Below, piece after piece: positions 29,001 to 41,800 of a stretch of 64,000 bases of DNA. The notes below the pieces were generated by a model. The model was given only the letters and a program-made list of their open reading frames with translations. It did no database searches and was not told the DNA's origin. Positions within the stretch are counted from its first letter, which is position 1. Each line of letters opens with the position of its first letter. The translations under genes were made by a program, and so were the position numbers. This DNA is from Sipunculus nudus (lineage: Eukaryota > Annelida > Sipuncula > Golfingiida > Sipunculidae): contig CM049318.1 in NCBI GenBank assembly GCA_026874595.1, forward strand, positions 53,855,250 to 53,919,249. Reading direction: 5' to 3'.

Positions 29001-32000
29001 TACTGGCCAGAGAGGGGAAGAATCCTGCAGCAAGTCTAAACAGTACTCCCCAGGCTCTCATCACCCCAGGGCCAGCCCTGGTGTCCAGTTACATCTCACT
29101 GGCCAGCACTGATGTACTATGTAATGACCCCTCCAGAAAGTGGCCTATCCCTACAACCTGTGTTTATTTTATCACTCTCCACATCTGGTACCTGGGTGGA
29201 CACTTGAGTGAAATGTACTTAATGAACCCAAGCTGTGTGACCTATGACATTGATGGCTGACCTCTGGCCTTCCCCTACAGATGTTTGAGTGGGGGTTTAT
29301 CTGTAAGTGGTATATTGACAGGTGACAGCAGGTTGCTGAAGCTGCAGCACAGAGCTGAGGTTTTGGCAGCTATCTTTGATTTGTAGTGCTAGCATCTCTT
29401 TGGTCTGGTGCCTTACCCTGCATTCTTAAAACACTTGTCTGAATGTTGTTGTGCAGGCGTATTATAAAGAAAAATTGAAATCGGGCATTCTAAGGAAAGC
29501 AAGCCTCCACCATGGGGGTTTTCCCTATTGTGAGAAGCTCCCAAAACCGTTTTTGCTTTCTCATAGGCCAAAAAAATTAAGGTATGGTTCTCAGGCACCA
29601 CCTTTGTCAATTTTAACCCCTGCATAAAAAATTTTGACTTTTATTTTCATCTTTCAAGAAGATAATTTATGTAGTGCTTTTAGCTGTTTAGCAAAAAAAA
29701 TTGTTATTTTCATGCTTTTCCCTGATCATATGACATTTACAAAAAAGGTCAAAAATAAAATACCGCCCGCCTGCACTGATTTCTGAACAAAAAAGTGCTT
29801 GAGGACCATTTTTTGGCTTATTGATCAACATTTTTCCAAGTTCATTCATGCATAAGTGACTGTACATTTGTAAATATTCATTGATGACGTCCGTGAATCT
29901 GAATTGTGCCAGATCCACCCCAAAAGTTGCTAGCTGTTCTTTATTGGTCCATTGCTGATATGAACTAACATGCAAGCATACAAACAGGGATGAATGCTTA
30001 CCCTCCTTGCAGAGGCAATAAGCAGACCACTGTCTGTAGGTTACAGGGAAGAAAAAAATGAAATTGAAGTTAACCATCCAACAATAAATATGAAATAATT
30101 TTAAAGATATTTATTAGGAAATTTGGAAATTTATAACCTCCAGTTATCAGAGAATATTTTACCCTCTGGATCAAATCAGTGTGTAGGTCTTGGACTTATA
30201 TTATTGCCCTGATAGATCCAGACTGAATCTTTTGTTTACAGTGGAATTGTATGATATTTTGTAAGGACATTTGTAAAACTTGATTTATTAATATTTGACA
30301 TTTACTCACTCTCATTTATTGAAAGCTTACAGGATACACCACCCTAAAAATCGGCATGAAAACAAATTCAGTCTACACATGAGAATGATCTTTGATGTGA
30401 TCCATTATATGTTTGTTTGAGTGTTTATACTTGTATCTGAGGTAACATTTACATTAAATGGTTTATGAGCTCCCACAGGTATTATGTAATTAGGTAGATA
30501 TTCAAAATACAGTGACAGTTGAAGATTAGGGAAAAAAGTGACAGGCTTTGTATGTTGAGCTTTGTAGGTAGGGCCATCTGGTGAATGATATGCTAACTAA
30601 ATACCTGAAAATCAGTATCCATGATAAATAAATGTTTTATATAATGCAGTAAACTAAATTTGATACCAGAGCAAGAGTGCATGAGTGAAAGGATTACATT
30701 TTGATATTTATATTCTCATCAAGTTTTAAGTTTGAATAAATTATTAATCCTTTGAATCAAGATACCACCTTAAAAGCACAATAAACAGGATGGTCTGTTC
30801 AATATAAAGAAATATCAGTCATATTTGAAAATACAATCAGTTTTCCTAATTGGATTTGTCTCATAAAATATCAGCTTTGGTTGAAAGCACTGCACAGGTT
30901 TCACATGCGTAAGACAGACACAATGTGCACTTTCTGTGTCATCCTTGTGACAGGCCTAAATCCCATATTTGAAACTTGAAAAAAAATGTACATCCTGTGA
31001 GAGAGTCCATGGAAAAGCCAATATTCAGGTGTTTATTTTATACTTTTCATTATTTTTTCAGATGGGTACGAGAATTCCTTAATGAAGAAAACAAAGGACT
31101 CGATGTTCTCATAGACTACCTGTCATATACTCAACTTGTTATGAGGTAGGTGGTACACACAAAGTTCTTGTATATGTCATTGTGTGGGTATGTTGATGAC
31201 ACACAGTAATCATTGGAAGATATTCCAGCCATTGTCCAGTTTGAACCCCCACACCTGGTGGCAGAATTTGATTGATAGTATGGAATTATGGGAGTCTCTG
31301 TCAGGGAGTCCCAGCGGGGAGTTTCCATCAATCATACTCATTGCTTTCAAGATATCTCTTATATAGATAAATGATTATGTATTCAGGAAATGTCAAGGGT
31401 GGCTCCTTGAAAGCTTGTGCCATTGGGAGGAAAGTGACCATCTGCCTCTATTTCATAAGAGCAAGTTGCTTGTGAAATTTTAATTCCAGGGAAGTGAACC
31501 CACTCACCCCCTTAAGTTTGCTCATTTGTGGGGTCAGACATTTAAAATGAAGGTCAAGCCACAGTGTTTATAATCTATTTTTAGCTCTGCTGACTGAAAG
31601 TCATCTGAACTACAGCTATCACTCTCTGGTTGTCATCTGTCCATTCGTCTGTCCATTAACAAGGCACAAAAGTCATTACTGCTGGACCTAGAAACTTCTA
31701 ACTGAACACCCATTGAGGTCCATAAAATATCTCCATAGAATCCTGAAATTAGGTCACTGAGACCTGAGCTATGAGGATCAAAAATACCCCCCAGAATAAT
31801 TAAAAATGTTATACTAAAGCTCCAGTATCTCAATAACTGATGTGCCATGCATGTTGATCATGGAGTGTTTCATCAATTCCTGAAGACTGGTGTCACCACC
31901 TGTATTTTTCCTAATTTTTACACGTTTTCTTTACTTTTAAGACCTTTAAATGAACAGTCAGGTGATAACAGGGCACAAACCGTAACCATTAGATGTAGAA

Positions 32001-32818
32001 ACTTTAAATTGTACAACTAGGGATCTCCAAGGCAAATCTCCTTGGAAACCTGAAATGAGGTCATTGTGACCTATATTCTGGGAGCTACTTGCCGCAAACA
32101 TAATTTTGAGCACCCAGAGAGTCCAACAGGGCACAAATTGTATTCATTTGGCCTAGAATCTACCAATGTGGCATTCAGGGATGTTCTGGATAAATGTCCT
32201 TGGAAACATGAAATTAGGTCACTGTGACCTATATTCTGCTAGCTGAAATGAAAAAAAAAAAAAACATGGTTTGAGCATCCTGGAATCCAGCTGTGCACAA
32301 ATTGAGACCGTTAGACCTAGAATTTTCTAATGTAATATCCAGGTAAATTCTGGACTGACTCAAGCTGAATGAGCAAGTAACAACTGATCAACAGAATGAA
32401 GAATTTGGTATTATATAGATGTATGCAGCTTTGAATGTATTATTTCTGTTTCTCAGACAAGAGCAGCTGCAAGACAGTCCGGAGGAAGACTTTCATCCTG
32501 GTAACGGGACACTCAGTAGTCGAAAAGAGATGCCACAGAAAAAAAGAATCTCTAAGATCCGACCGTCTACGTCCAAGCTAAACTTCGGAGATGCCACTGA
32601 TGATGTTCACGTCTGCATCATGTGTCTACGAGCAATTATGAACCACCAGGTGGAGCCACTGATCCTACTTAGTCAACAAATGTTACTATTTATTTGTGGT
32701 GAATGTTAAAGTGTTGGAGGTTTATATAAAGCTTTGATCATGGGATATTTTCATCTTTAAACAAAGAGCTGCAGTGAAATGAGAACAAAAAATTCAGATG
32801 CTTATCATTAAATGATTC

Positions 32819-32859
<41 letters not shown>

Positions 32860-35800
32860 TATATATATATGTCACATGCAATTATTATATATATATTATA
32901 TATATATATATTAGGCCTGTGAATTGCTTAGGAGTCTTTGATTCAATAAGATTATCAATTATTACCTTTTAATTGGATTCTGGATTTGATTATTGTATAA
33001 TTTTGAAATATTCTGTCAGAGACATATATATCTACTAAAAGTTTTCATCCCATATGATACTAAAAGATTAAGACTATTGTATACCTGAAAATTTATGCAG
33101 ACCAAGTAATATTTAAATCTTCTCATCCATTATTGTGCTAACATCTAATGAAGGATATAATTATAAGTTGACAATCTTTGTTAAATAACAGAGCTACTTC
33201 ATCATGTATGCTGTTTATCTGTTCCTAGGTAAGAGCTAGAGACTGAAAAGAAAAGCAAATGAATGAAAATGCAATAATTGAAGTTCATTGATTTTTTCAT
33301 GCCTGATTCGATTATTGATTAATGACTGGATTTGATTCAATGCATTGATTATTCTGTGCATTGTTACAGCCCTCATATATAGTTTTGACTGTTGATTCTT
33401 TTTTTTATCTTTCAGTATGGGTTCAATTTGGTTTTTGGTCACATGCAAGCAATCAACTGTATAGCCCTTAGTCTAAATCATAGAAGCATGAGGTAAGTAA
33501 ATGACAATGTAAACAACTTGATATTTTATCAAACTTATCTAATCTTTTACCCTTTTCGCACGGCAAGCATTTTCAAACTGATTTGGGCAAAGTAATTTGG
33601 CCAAATTGGTTTAGTGCGTTCCCATGGGCATTTAGCACCAATGCGTGGTGTGTACATTTCACATGTGGAACAATGTAACACATGCTGACACAAGCATCCG
33701 AGCTTATGCTGTGGCTGAGTCCCTGCTTGAAAACTGTGTTCAAACGGTTCTAGAGCATTCACATGACACTACAGCAATTTGGGTAAAAAGATTCGCATTC
33801 AGAACGGTTTGAAACCACCTGAGCTTGATCCAAAACGTATGGCCGAAATGGTTTGAAAACACTTTTGATTCATTGCCATGTGAATGCTCTAAAATGCTAT
33901 CAAAACAGTTTGAAACCTGTTTGCATTTGCCATTTGAAAGGGGTATTAATGATCTCTTTTGAAGCTTTTAAAAAGTACCAAATGACCACCAGCATGTGCT
34001 CAAATGTGTATTAAGGTGTAACCCCTTATATGATGATACCCTGAGTGATGATGTACAGTACAAAAAGCTGTGACCTATTGCCTCGATAACATACATGACA
34101 CTGTGACAGATATGATGCAGGAATTTAGTGTCATTGACTATATTTTTTCAAACAGTTTATTATATGCCTGTCATATGACTTGAGTATTATGGTATATATA
34201 CCAACCATCCTTCCCTTAACTTTTAGCGTCACTGAGATAACACACCTGGATTTCATCAGTACCTTTTAAATAATATTCAGTATACAAGTATACTATTAAT
34301 ATCTATTAATTATAAAGGTTACACATGTTCAGCAACTGATCAATGCAATTACTTGAAACCTTAAAATATTTAAATCTTCATTGGTGATAATGAGTAAACT
34401 GGCATTTTACAATTTGGCAAATTATTTACATCTTTTTGCCCCTACCTTTATACATTTAGAAGTGTTTAACTCTTCTCCATGTACCATATATATAGATAAG
34501 TAATACTATTTTTCCTTTGCTTCACTTTTCCAGAACAAAAGCATTGGTGCTAGAGCTTTTAGCTGCAGTCTGTTTGGTCCAAGGGGGACATGACATAACG
34601 TTGGCAGCCTTTGACAATTTCAAACTGGTGAGATTTACTTTATATACCATGGAAAACACTTTTCATAAATCTTCAGTTTCACTGTTGAATGTGCTAAGTA
34701 CAAGCAGAAGAAAAACCCTAAATGTGAAACTATAACATCAAGCAAAGTAAATTTTTAAAATCTGTCTATAAATGTCAGTAGAATTTAACCATCTTTTGGC
34801 AAACATATGGCACCATATTATCAAATATGCCAGTGAAAGTTCTTGAAAGCTTTGCATTTTGATTACAGGATATCACTACTCTTATGTGTGGAGGCAGTAA
34901 ATGACTGCCTGCTTGAAAAAATGCAGGCACACAACTAGCCCCCTTTAGCGTCCAGCCTGACCAGCCCATTCATTTAACACAGCAGTGTGGGCATGGACAT
35001 AGTGTTTTTAATTGCCTATCATCCTGATACGTATTATTTGTGATATTTATTATGCTGTGTTAAAACATATTACAAAAACATGAAAAGACATCAGAAATTG
35101 CTGCAGTCGACACGGTTTGCATTAGAATTTGATCTTGAATCAACTGCCTTGTAGCAGATGATACAAGGGAAACGTACACAGTGTCTATAGTCATTGATAA
35201 ACAATTTTGCAAGTTTCCTTGAATTTGTCGCGCATTATGGTACAAAAAAAATTGTAACCTTGTATTTATTCAATGATTATATTAATTAAAGAAGTATAAG
35301 CTAACAAAGTGGGGACTGTCAGTTTCTTCCGTGCTAATGAGTGTCCGGCTGAATCACGCTTGCCTGCACAAACAGTCTTCCGGCTGCGTCAGCCAGACGT
35401 TTTTCTCCCCCATCTACACAAGAAGCTGCTTTAGTGATATCCCATATTAGGGCCTTACTGTCATTTTGAGACCAATCATTTAAAGGTGCTTAATTCATAT
35501 GCGGTTCTACCATTGTATTTGATGTCAGTTGCATTAAGGAACTGTTTATTTACTGTGTACATATCTTGTGTACACATATGTTGACAAGAGTTAATACTGT
35601 CTTTAACTTGAGTACTTTAAAGCTCATGTTTGCGTTTGTATTTTCTATATACAGGTGTGCAATGAACAGCATCGGTTCCAGACCATGATGCAATACTTCA
35701 GAAATGATTATGTAGAATTCCACATAGATTTCATGGTCAGTATGATACACCCTCATGAATATTCATGTGCACTAATGAAAATGTTAATTATCACACAGTA

Positions 35801-38800
35801 CTTATGAGCATTGTAATTGACCCTCTTTAATAGTACGTCATGAAGGAATACCAAGCTTACCCTATCATATATGCAATGCATACTTCATGATCAGCAATAG
35901 ACATTTGAGAAAGTATTGACAGTCATGTGATATATATGCAAAAATTTATGGTCAGCGACAGATTTTATACATAAAGTATTGGTCTTCACTGTTTTCATTG
36001 TGCAATATACACTTCATAATCAACACATCTTAGCATATGAATTTTTAACTTCTTTAGGCTCAGTAAATGTATATCATTATAATTAAAGGACAGCGCAGGT
36101 ATTTTCAAGTTTTTAAATCGTGTCTTTTACCATGATTTTATTTCCTGATTATTTCATACTCCCTTATCCTAGGAGTAAAATACACAACAAAAAATAACAA
36201 AGTCTTCTTCCCTATTGAGTCATTATGGTATCAAATTAACATGTAATGAAGTCCATGCTTGAATATGTAGATATTGCTTAGTAATAGCCAGTTTGTTCAG
36301 ATATAAAATAATAGATTAAGGTTTATCTCACATCAGCTTTGCAGGTTCATGATATTTTGCACAAGTTCACATGTATTGATGTTTATAACAAACCATCTAA
36401 TTTTCCTGTTTTACATCGATTCATGTTGATCTTGCATGTATTTATGTTCATAAAAAAACAATGCTATTTCCTGTTTTACATAGATTCATATTGATCTTTC
36501 AGACTGCGTGCATGCAGTTTATCAATATAGTAGTACATTCAGTTGAGGAGATGAATTTTCGAGTCCATTTACAACATGAATTCACCCTCATCGGTCTGGA
36601 TGACTACTTAGAGAAGTTGAAGAACACAGAGAGCGACCGGCTAGGCTTGCAAGTAAATGCATATGTCGACAACATGATAGACGTGCAAGCTCTGCTGGAT
36701 GACTCTGACACAAAGAACGCAGCACTAGAAAGAGCAGCTGACCTCGAAGAAGAGTTATCACTGGTGAGCAGATTTTATACAGTTTTAATAGTAAACTCCT
36801 GATGCAGCAGGTAGCATACTGTGGTTGCCTTTTTATTTGTGTGGGTTTTAATTTTGCGATATTCACAAATGTGAAATAATTGCAAATATGAAAACCTCAG
36901 GAATAAGATTTCCTATCAACTAGGATGACCTCTGGAAGCAACCTATAATCAGCAACCAAATCTGTGCATGATATAAAAATTGACCCATACATCCAATTAT
37001 TATAAAACTTATACATTATTGTAAAACAAGCCGTACTCACAGACGCTATATTGACTGTGATACAAGTCATAAGTTACTGACTGAACCAGTTTTTAGATAT
37101 GGTAATGTAGGATTCATTCTAACCTTAAAATTAATACAAATACTGCTGATTTTATAGTTTCTGGTGCAATTGCGAAAATGAATTTTCGCAAAACGTTCAA
37201 AATGAAAAAAATCGCGAAATTGCAGCCTAGCAAATATAAAGCCAACCACAATAATTGGCTCTTTCTCTTTGCTCAAAGATTTACTGCCTATGGATATGTT
37301 TTAACACAGGAGGTTGGTGATGGGAGGTATGCACTGAAATGCAACCTGTATATGATTCAGGTGACAGTCTTTCAATCGAACACATTCTTTACTCAGCATT
37401 GTATCAACAGCATGCAACGTTGTGCTAAATTCGCAGGAGGCTGCCAGCTTTGTTTCTTTAGTGTATTTCCTCGTGGCACATACACACACTAGTATTTCTG
37501 AGTATGCACACAGGATTATCTGGTTGATTAACCAATTGCAAAGCTTGTGGTGTTTGACTCAACCTTTTATGTCTACCTCTGGTGGCCAAACCCAGCAAAC
37601 CATACCAAAACAGTGCATTACAAATATGGGATGTAGGTAACACAGTGTATACAGTATAACACAGTAAATAGTATATTTCAGTATGTAAGTGATAACAAGA
37701 GCCGATCAGGTACACTTGAGGCCTCTGGCTAACCAGTGGGAAAAAATAGTACACAAATAAATCCACTGGCATACACTTATCACGATAGATAAATAAAAAA
37801 AACATAAATTGTTGCATTATCAGTTACACCATACCCACTTCAGCACATGACTATGTTTTGTCACTTCACAAAAACTCAGGTCCATTGTCTCAGGGACCTT
37901 CCACACAAACTGAATAACTGAATCAGAAATGGAAAAAAGGGGTGATGCTGGTTAAGATGTGAGACGTAGTCTCTAATACTTTTCCTTTTGTTTTTTTTTT
38001 AAGCTGCACTAGCATGAACTCTATATCTACAGTATAAATGAATGCTATTTGTTTAAAGTCTCAGGATGATAATTCCTGTCATTTACTTTTTCAGACGAAA
38101 GAGAGGGCACGGGAAGAAGAAGATAGCTTCTTGGCCAAGATCGGTAATTATAATTTTCTAAAATTAGTAGAATCTTGTTCAAAGTTATTTAATCAATTAT
38201 ATTGCAGTGCTAATATGAATTCATACAGTTGAACCCCACAATTATGACCACCTTTGGGACTGACCAGAGTGGTCATAATTTGGGGGTGGTCGTATTTGTG
38301 AAATTCTTAGTTACATGAATCATATTCGGGACCAGGAAAGTTGGTTGTAATTGCTGGTGGTCACAATTGTGGGGTGGTCGCAAGGTGGAGTTCCACTGTA
38401 TTTGTGTAAAGTTAAAAAAAATTGTGTAAGTTAGATAATTAGGCACTGTTGGTATATCAGTTCATCAAGAATTAAAAATAGGTTTAAGGTTGCTTTAACA
38501 GGGTCCAAAACAAAGTGATGGTTAGCATAAAACATACTCTAGGTAATTATAGCTGTGTATGTAATAAACAACTGAATTAATAAATAAATTACATGATGAA
38601 TTATGATATTTTTCCAGTGGAGAAACAGAATGAAAATATTTGGAGATATTTTGTTAAACTTCACTCTGTTTGAAAGTTTTCTTTGTCCTTGCATTTTACA
38701 ACTTCTTAGAGAAATTTAAGCTTACCTAGATAGTTTGTTAGTGCGGCAGTTACATAGATGTAAAAAAGAGAATGTTCTTTTCAGTGTGACACCAGTGTTA

Positions 38801-41800
38801 TAGATATTTTACAGAGATTATTAGTGTCTGGTTCTTCCTGATAAGTTACGCGTGAATGATGCCTTATATTCGCATGGGTGATCTCATTTGATCTCGGGAC
38901 GCTGCATGAGCAGGTAGAATTACTGATGTGGCATTATTTGTATTTTTAGCTGACCTAGAAAGAGTGTTGGCGGACATGTCTGAAGAAGTTAAATTATATA
39001 AGGTATGCTTAATAACTACAGTGACACCATCCTTATTATGGTTGGTAACCAGATGGTTAATGGCCATCGTATGGTCATTTCAATTAGTAACTGTAGTATA
39101 TTCTTGTTAATTTATCTTTAACCACATTAAGGCTTTCCTGATTACAACCATTAGTCATGATTACATCATACATACTGTATGTTCATTTAGAGAACTTATT
39201 TCATTTGAAACCTCAGTGAACTTTATATATTGAACAGATACTGTGGTTGCCTTTTTGTTCGCAAAGATTTTATTTTCGTGATAATCGTGAATGGGATATA
39301 ATTGCGAATATGAAACCCTCGGGAATAAGCAGCCCTTTTATCGAGGATGAACAATAGGTTATGATGCATCTACATAAATGGATAAGTTTTCACACCTCTG
39401 AAAACATTGTTTGTTAATCATCAACATAATCTGTGGATGGTATAGCAACTTGCTCATGCAAACACCTAATGATAATTGTCTAAACATTGACTATGATACA
39501 GGTCATAATACAATGACTATAATGGTAATGTACTTCCATTTCGTAGATTCTGGTGCAATCGTGAAAATGAAACCCTTGCAAAACTTTCAAAATAAAGAAA
39601 TCGCGAAACTTCAGTCTGGTGAATGTAATGCCAACCACAGTATTTTAATTTAAAACTCAGTGTAGCCAAGTTTATGTTACACACTTTGTATGAGTATCTA
39701 CTATTTCTCAAAGGAAACTTGTTATTAAATTTTCATATATAAAATCAGTTTGAAAAAAATGACCCTTAACATCCAGCTATTACTGTAGATTCAGATAATA
39801 TTGTGGGCTTAAAATTTTGTGGTTTTTGTACAAAACGCATATCGTGGGGTATTTGAATTCGTGGAAAGACAAAGAAAACTTTAGGAAATTATGTATATTA
39901 ATACCTCCATGTGCGCAAGGAAGACGAGCCCGATGTACACAGGTGGTTCAGCTTTGATGCTTATCACACGGTGCGCCTGTACCGCGGTCAATCAGGTCAG
40001 TGTTGAACAAACATGCTCCGCCCGACCTGAGCCTAACAAAAAATTATTCAGCCGTGACCGACACATGCCGGGCGATACATCGTCTGTTAGTTGTAACAGC
40101 CGATACATCGGCTATCAGTTATAACACCCGATCACACCACGTTCACAGAAAACGTTAACCATCACTTGACCGGAGGAAAAATGAAACAGGACCGGCCGTC
40201 CACATGAAGGTTTTTAACTTTTTTTTTATCTATAGGCTGTAGTCACATGTGGTGCCTGTAAATCTCTCACGGGGCGGACACAGTTCGTTCGTCATTAATC
40301 ATGTCAGCTGTATTCTGAGATTATAAAGAAATAATTTACCTAATAGTATTATGCACAAAGCTAACATATATGCACAACTATCGGCAATATTCGGAAGAAG
40401 TACCGCCTGTATGTATTATTAATGGCTAACTGTTATGCACGCAGCTGTTGTCGCAATATTCGGAATAAGTGCTCTTTCACGTCCCGCTGTAATCGCGGTA
40501 ATGCAAATGAGTTTACACGTCCCTGGTCTTTAAGGCCAATAGGTAGCGTAGGTCTCGTTTAATCTCTATTGAAAGAAGGTTGAAAAGGCCGGTTCCGAAA
40601 AAGCCGTGCCTTGGTAGCTGTGGTGACGAACATTGGAACTTGTGTACCGTTCTTGGCGTGTCAGAACTACCGCTTTGCGCGACAGAAATGTGGTATTGTT
40701 CTTGAATTTTTCACCCAAAATGTTGATAAGTGGAAATGTGGGGATACGTTTTCAGTTTAAATTATACTTTGGTATTGCTTTATTGTAAAGGTATCGGGGG
40801 GGCGTGTTTTAGTAATTTACGAAAAACGATTCAGTGCATTTAATAAATGTATCAAAAAACAATCGTAAATTAGTATAAACAATTTTTGCATCTTTATTGA
40901 AAATTCAGCCAGCGGTAAAAATTATATATATAAAGTCGATCACCAGCTGCCGTTAAGATACCATATATCCTCTGACCGTGTGAAATTTTGATCGTTGGAA
41001 TCATGAATTCGTGGATTATCTTGTTCCATGAAAACCACGAAAATAAAATCCCAACTAATATTTCTGAATCTACAGTATATGTGTTTTATTATCACAAATA
41101 ATAACATGATGTAATAATTCAAATTTTTAAACATTGTGAATATTGGAAAATATGGTCTAACTGAACTTTTTAGGAGCTAAATGAAGAACGGGAGAAAGAG
41201 GTTCACACATTGAAGAAGGTGGTGACAGATAAAGATGAGGAGTCATTACGACATCAAAACATGTTACAGCAGAAACTGAAGGAGCTCGAGGAACTTAGAT
41301 CTAAAGGTAAAGGTCACACAAGGTCACAGGAACAAGGTCAAGGTCAATATAAAGAAAAAATCATAAAGGTCAAGGTGAAATGCCATCAACAAGACCTGAG
41401 AGAATCATGCAGAATACAATTGTCACAAATATTTCCAATTCTTATAATAAATTGTGGATCTGATACTTTTGTAGAAAGTAAAATACTTTTGCATGTTGGA
41501 CATTGAATGTTGAAAATGCCATCTGTAACAATCACTTAAATTTCTATAATTTCCAGTGTGTGTTTTTGCATGGTAAATCACAAATTTGTTTAATATTATC
41601 TAAATTGAACCATTCCCAGAAATTTAGAAAAGTGCATCCTTGACTTTAAGATAAAAAAAAACCATGCAGTTGGTCCATTGTAGAATATATCAGTTATTAT
41701 CCTGACTTGCATTGTGTTGATTTTCATCAGTGGAAGCAACTCCTTACTGATTGTCAGGAGAGAATCCTTGCAGATAACACTGTTGATTAGGATAAGCATG

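Larger units (their letters stand above)
22556..31061 (+). other. FMNL: Intron 2, 8.5 kb, repeat-dominated
   Basis: The first 4.5 kb is a tandem-array mobile element (22581-27036), followed at once by a tRNA-derived SINE (27041-27305). A 17-base C run lies at 28562-28578, and an interspersed repeat shared with introns 18 and 21 lies at about 29480-30045. A 93-codon open frame at 28979-29260 has no recognisable domain and lies in slightly GC-richer DNA. I do not call it a gene. I see nothing in the remainder. Confidence 0.75.
32650..33415 (+). other. FMNL: Intron 4 with AT microsatellite and possible MITE
   Basis: The 766-bp intron holds a long AT dinucleotide tract (32823-32911) followed by a candidate hAT-type element (32913-33373). 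No coding sequence is seen. Confidence 0.7.
39003..41173 (+). other. FMNL: Intron 10, two TIR elements
   Basis: The 2.2-kb intron is mostly two transposon-like elements (39241-39640 and 39783-41075). The rest is AT-rich with nothing further seen. Confidence 0.7.

Noticed and set aside
28979..29260. 93-codon open frame in intron 2
   Set aside because: No recognisable domain, no splice or promoter support, single uninterrupted short frame in a long intron.
29688..30077. 129-codon minus-strand open frame
   Set aside because: It lies within dispersed repeat X, and the frame is not maintained in the copies at 55838 and 60386.
37458..37817. 119-codon minus-strand open frame in intron 8
   Set aside because: No domain or conserved motif; composition like the surrounding intron.
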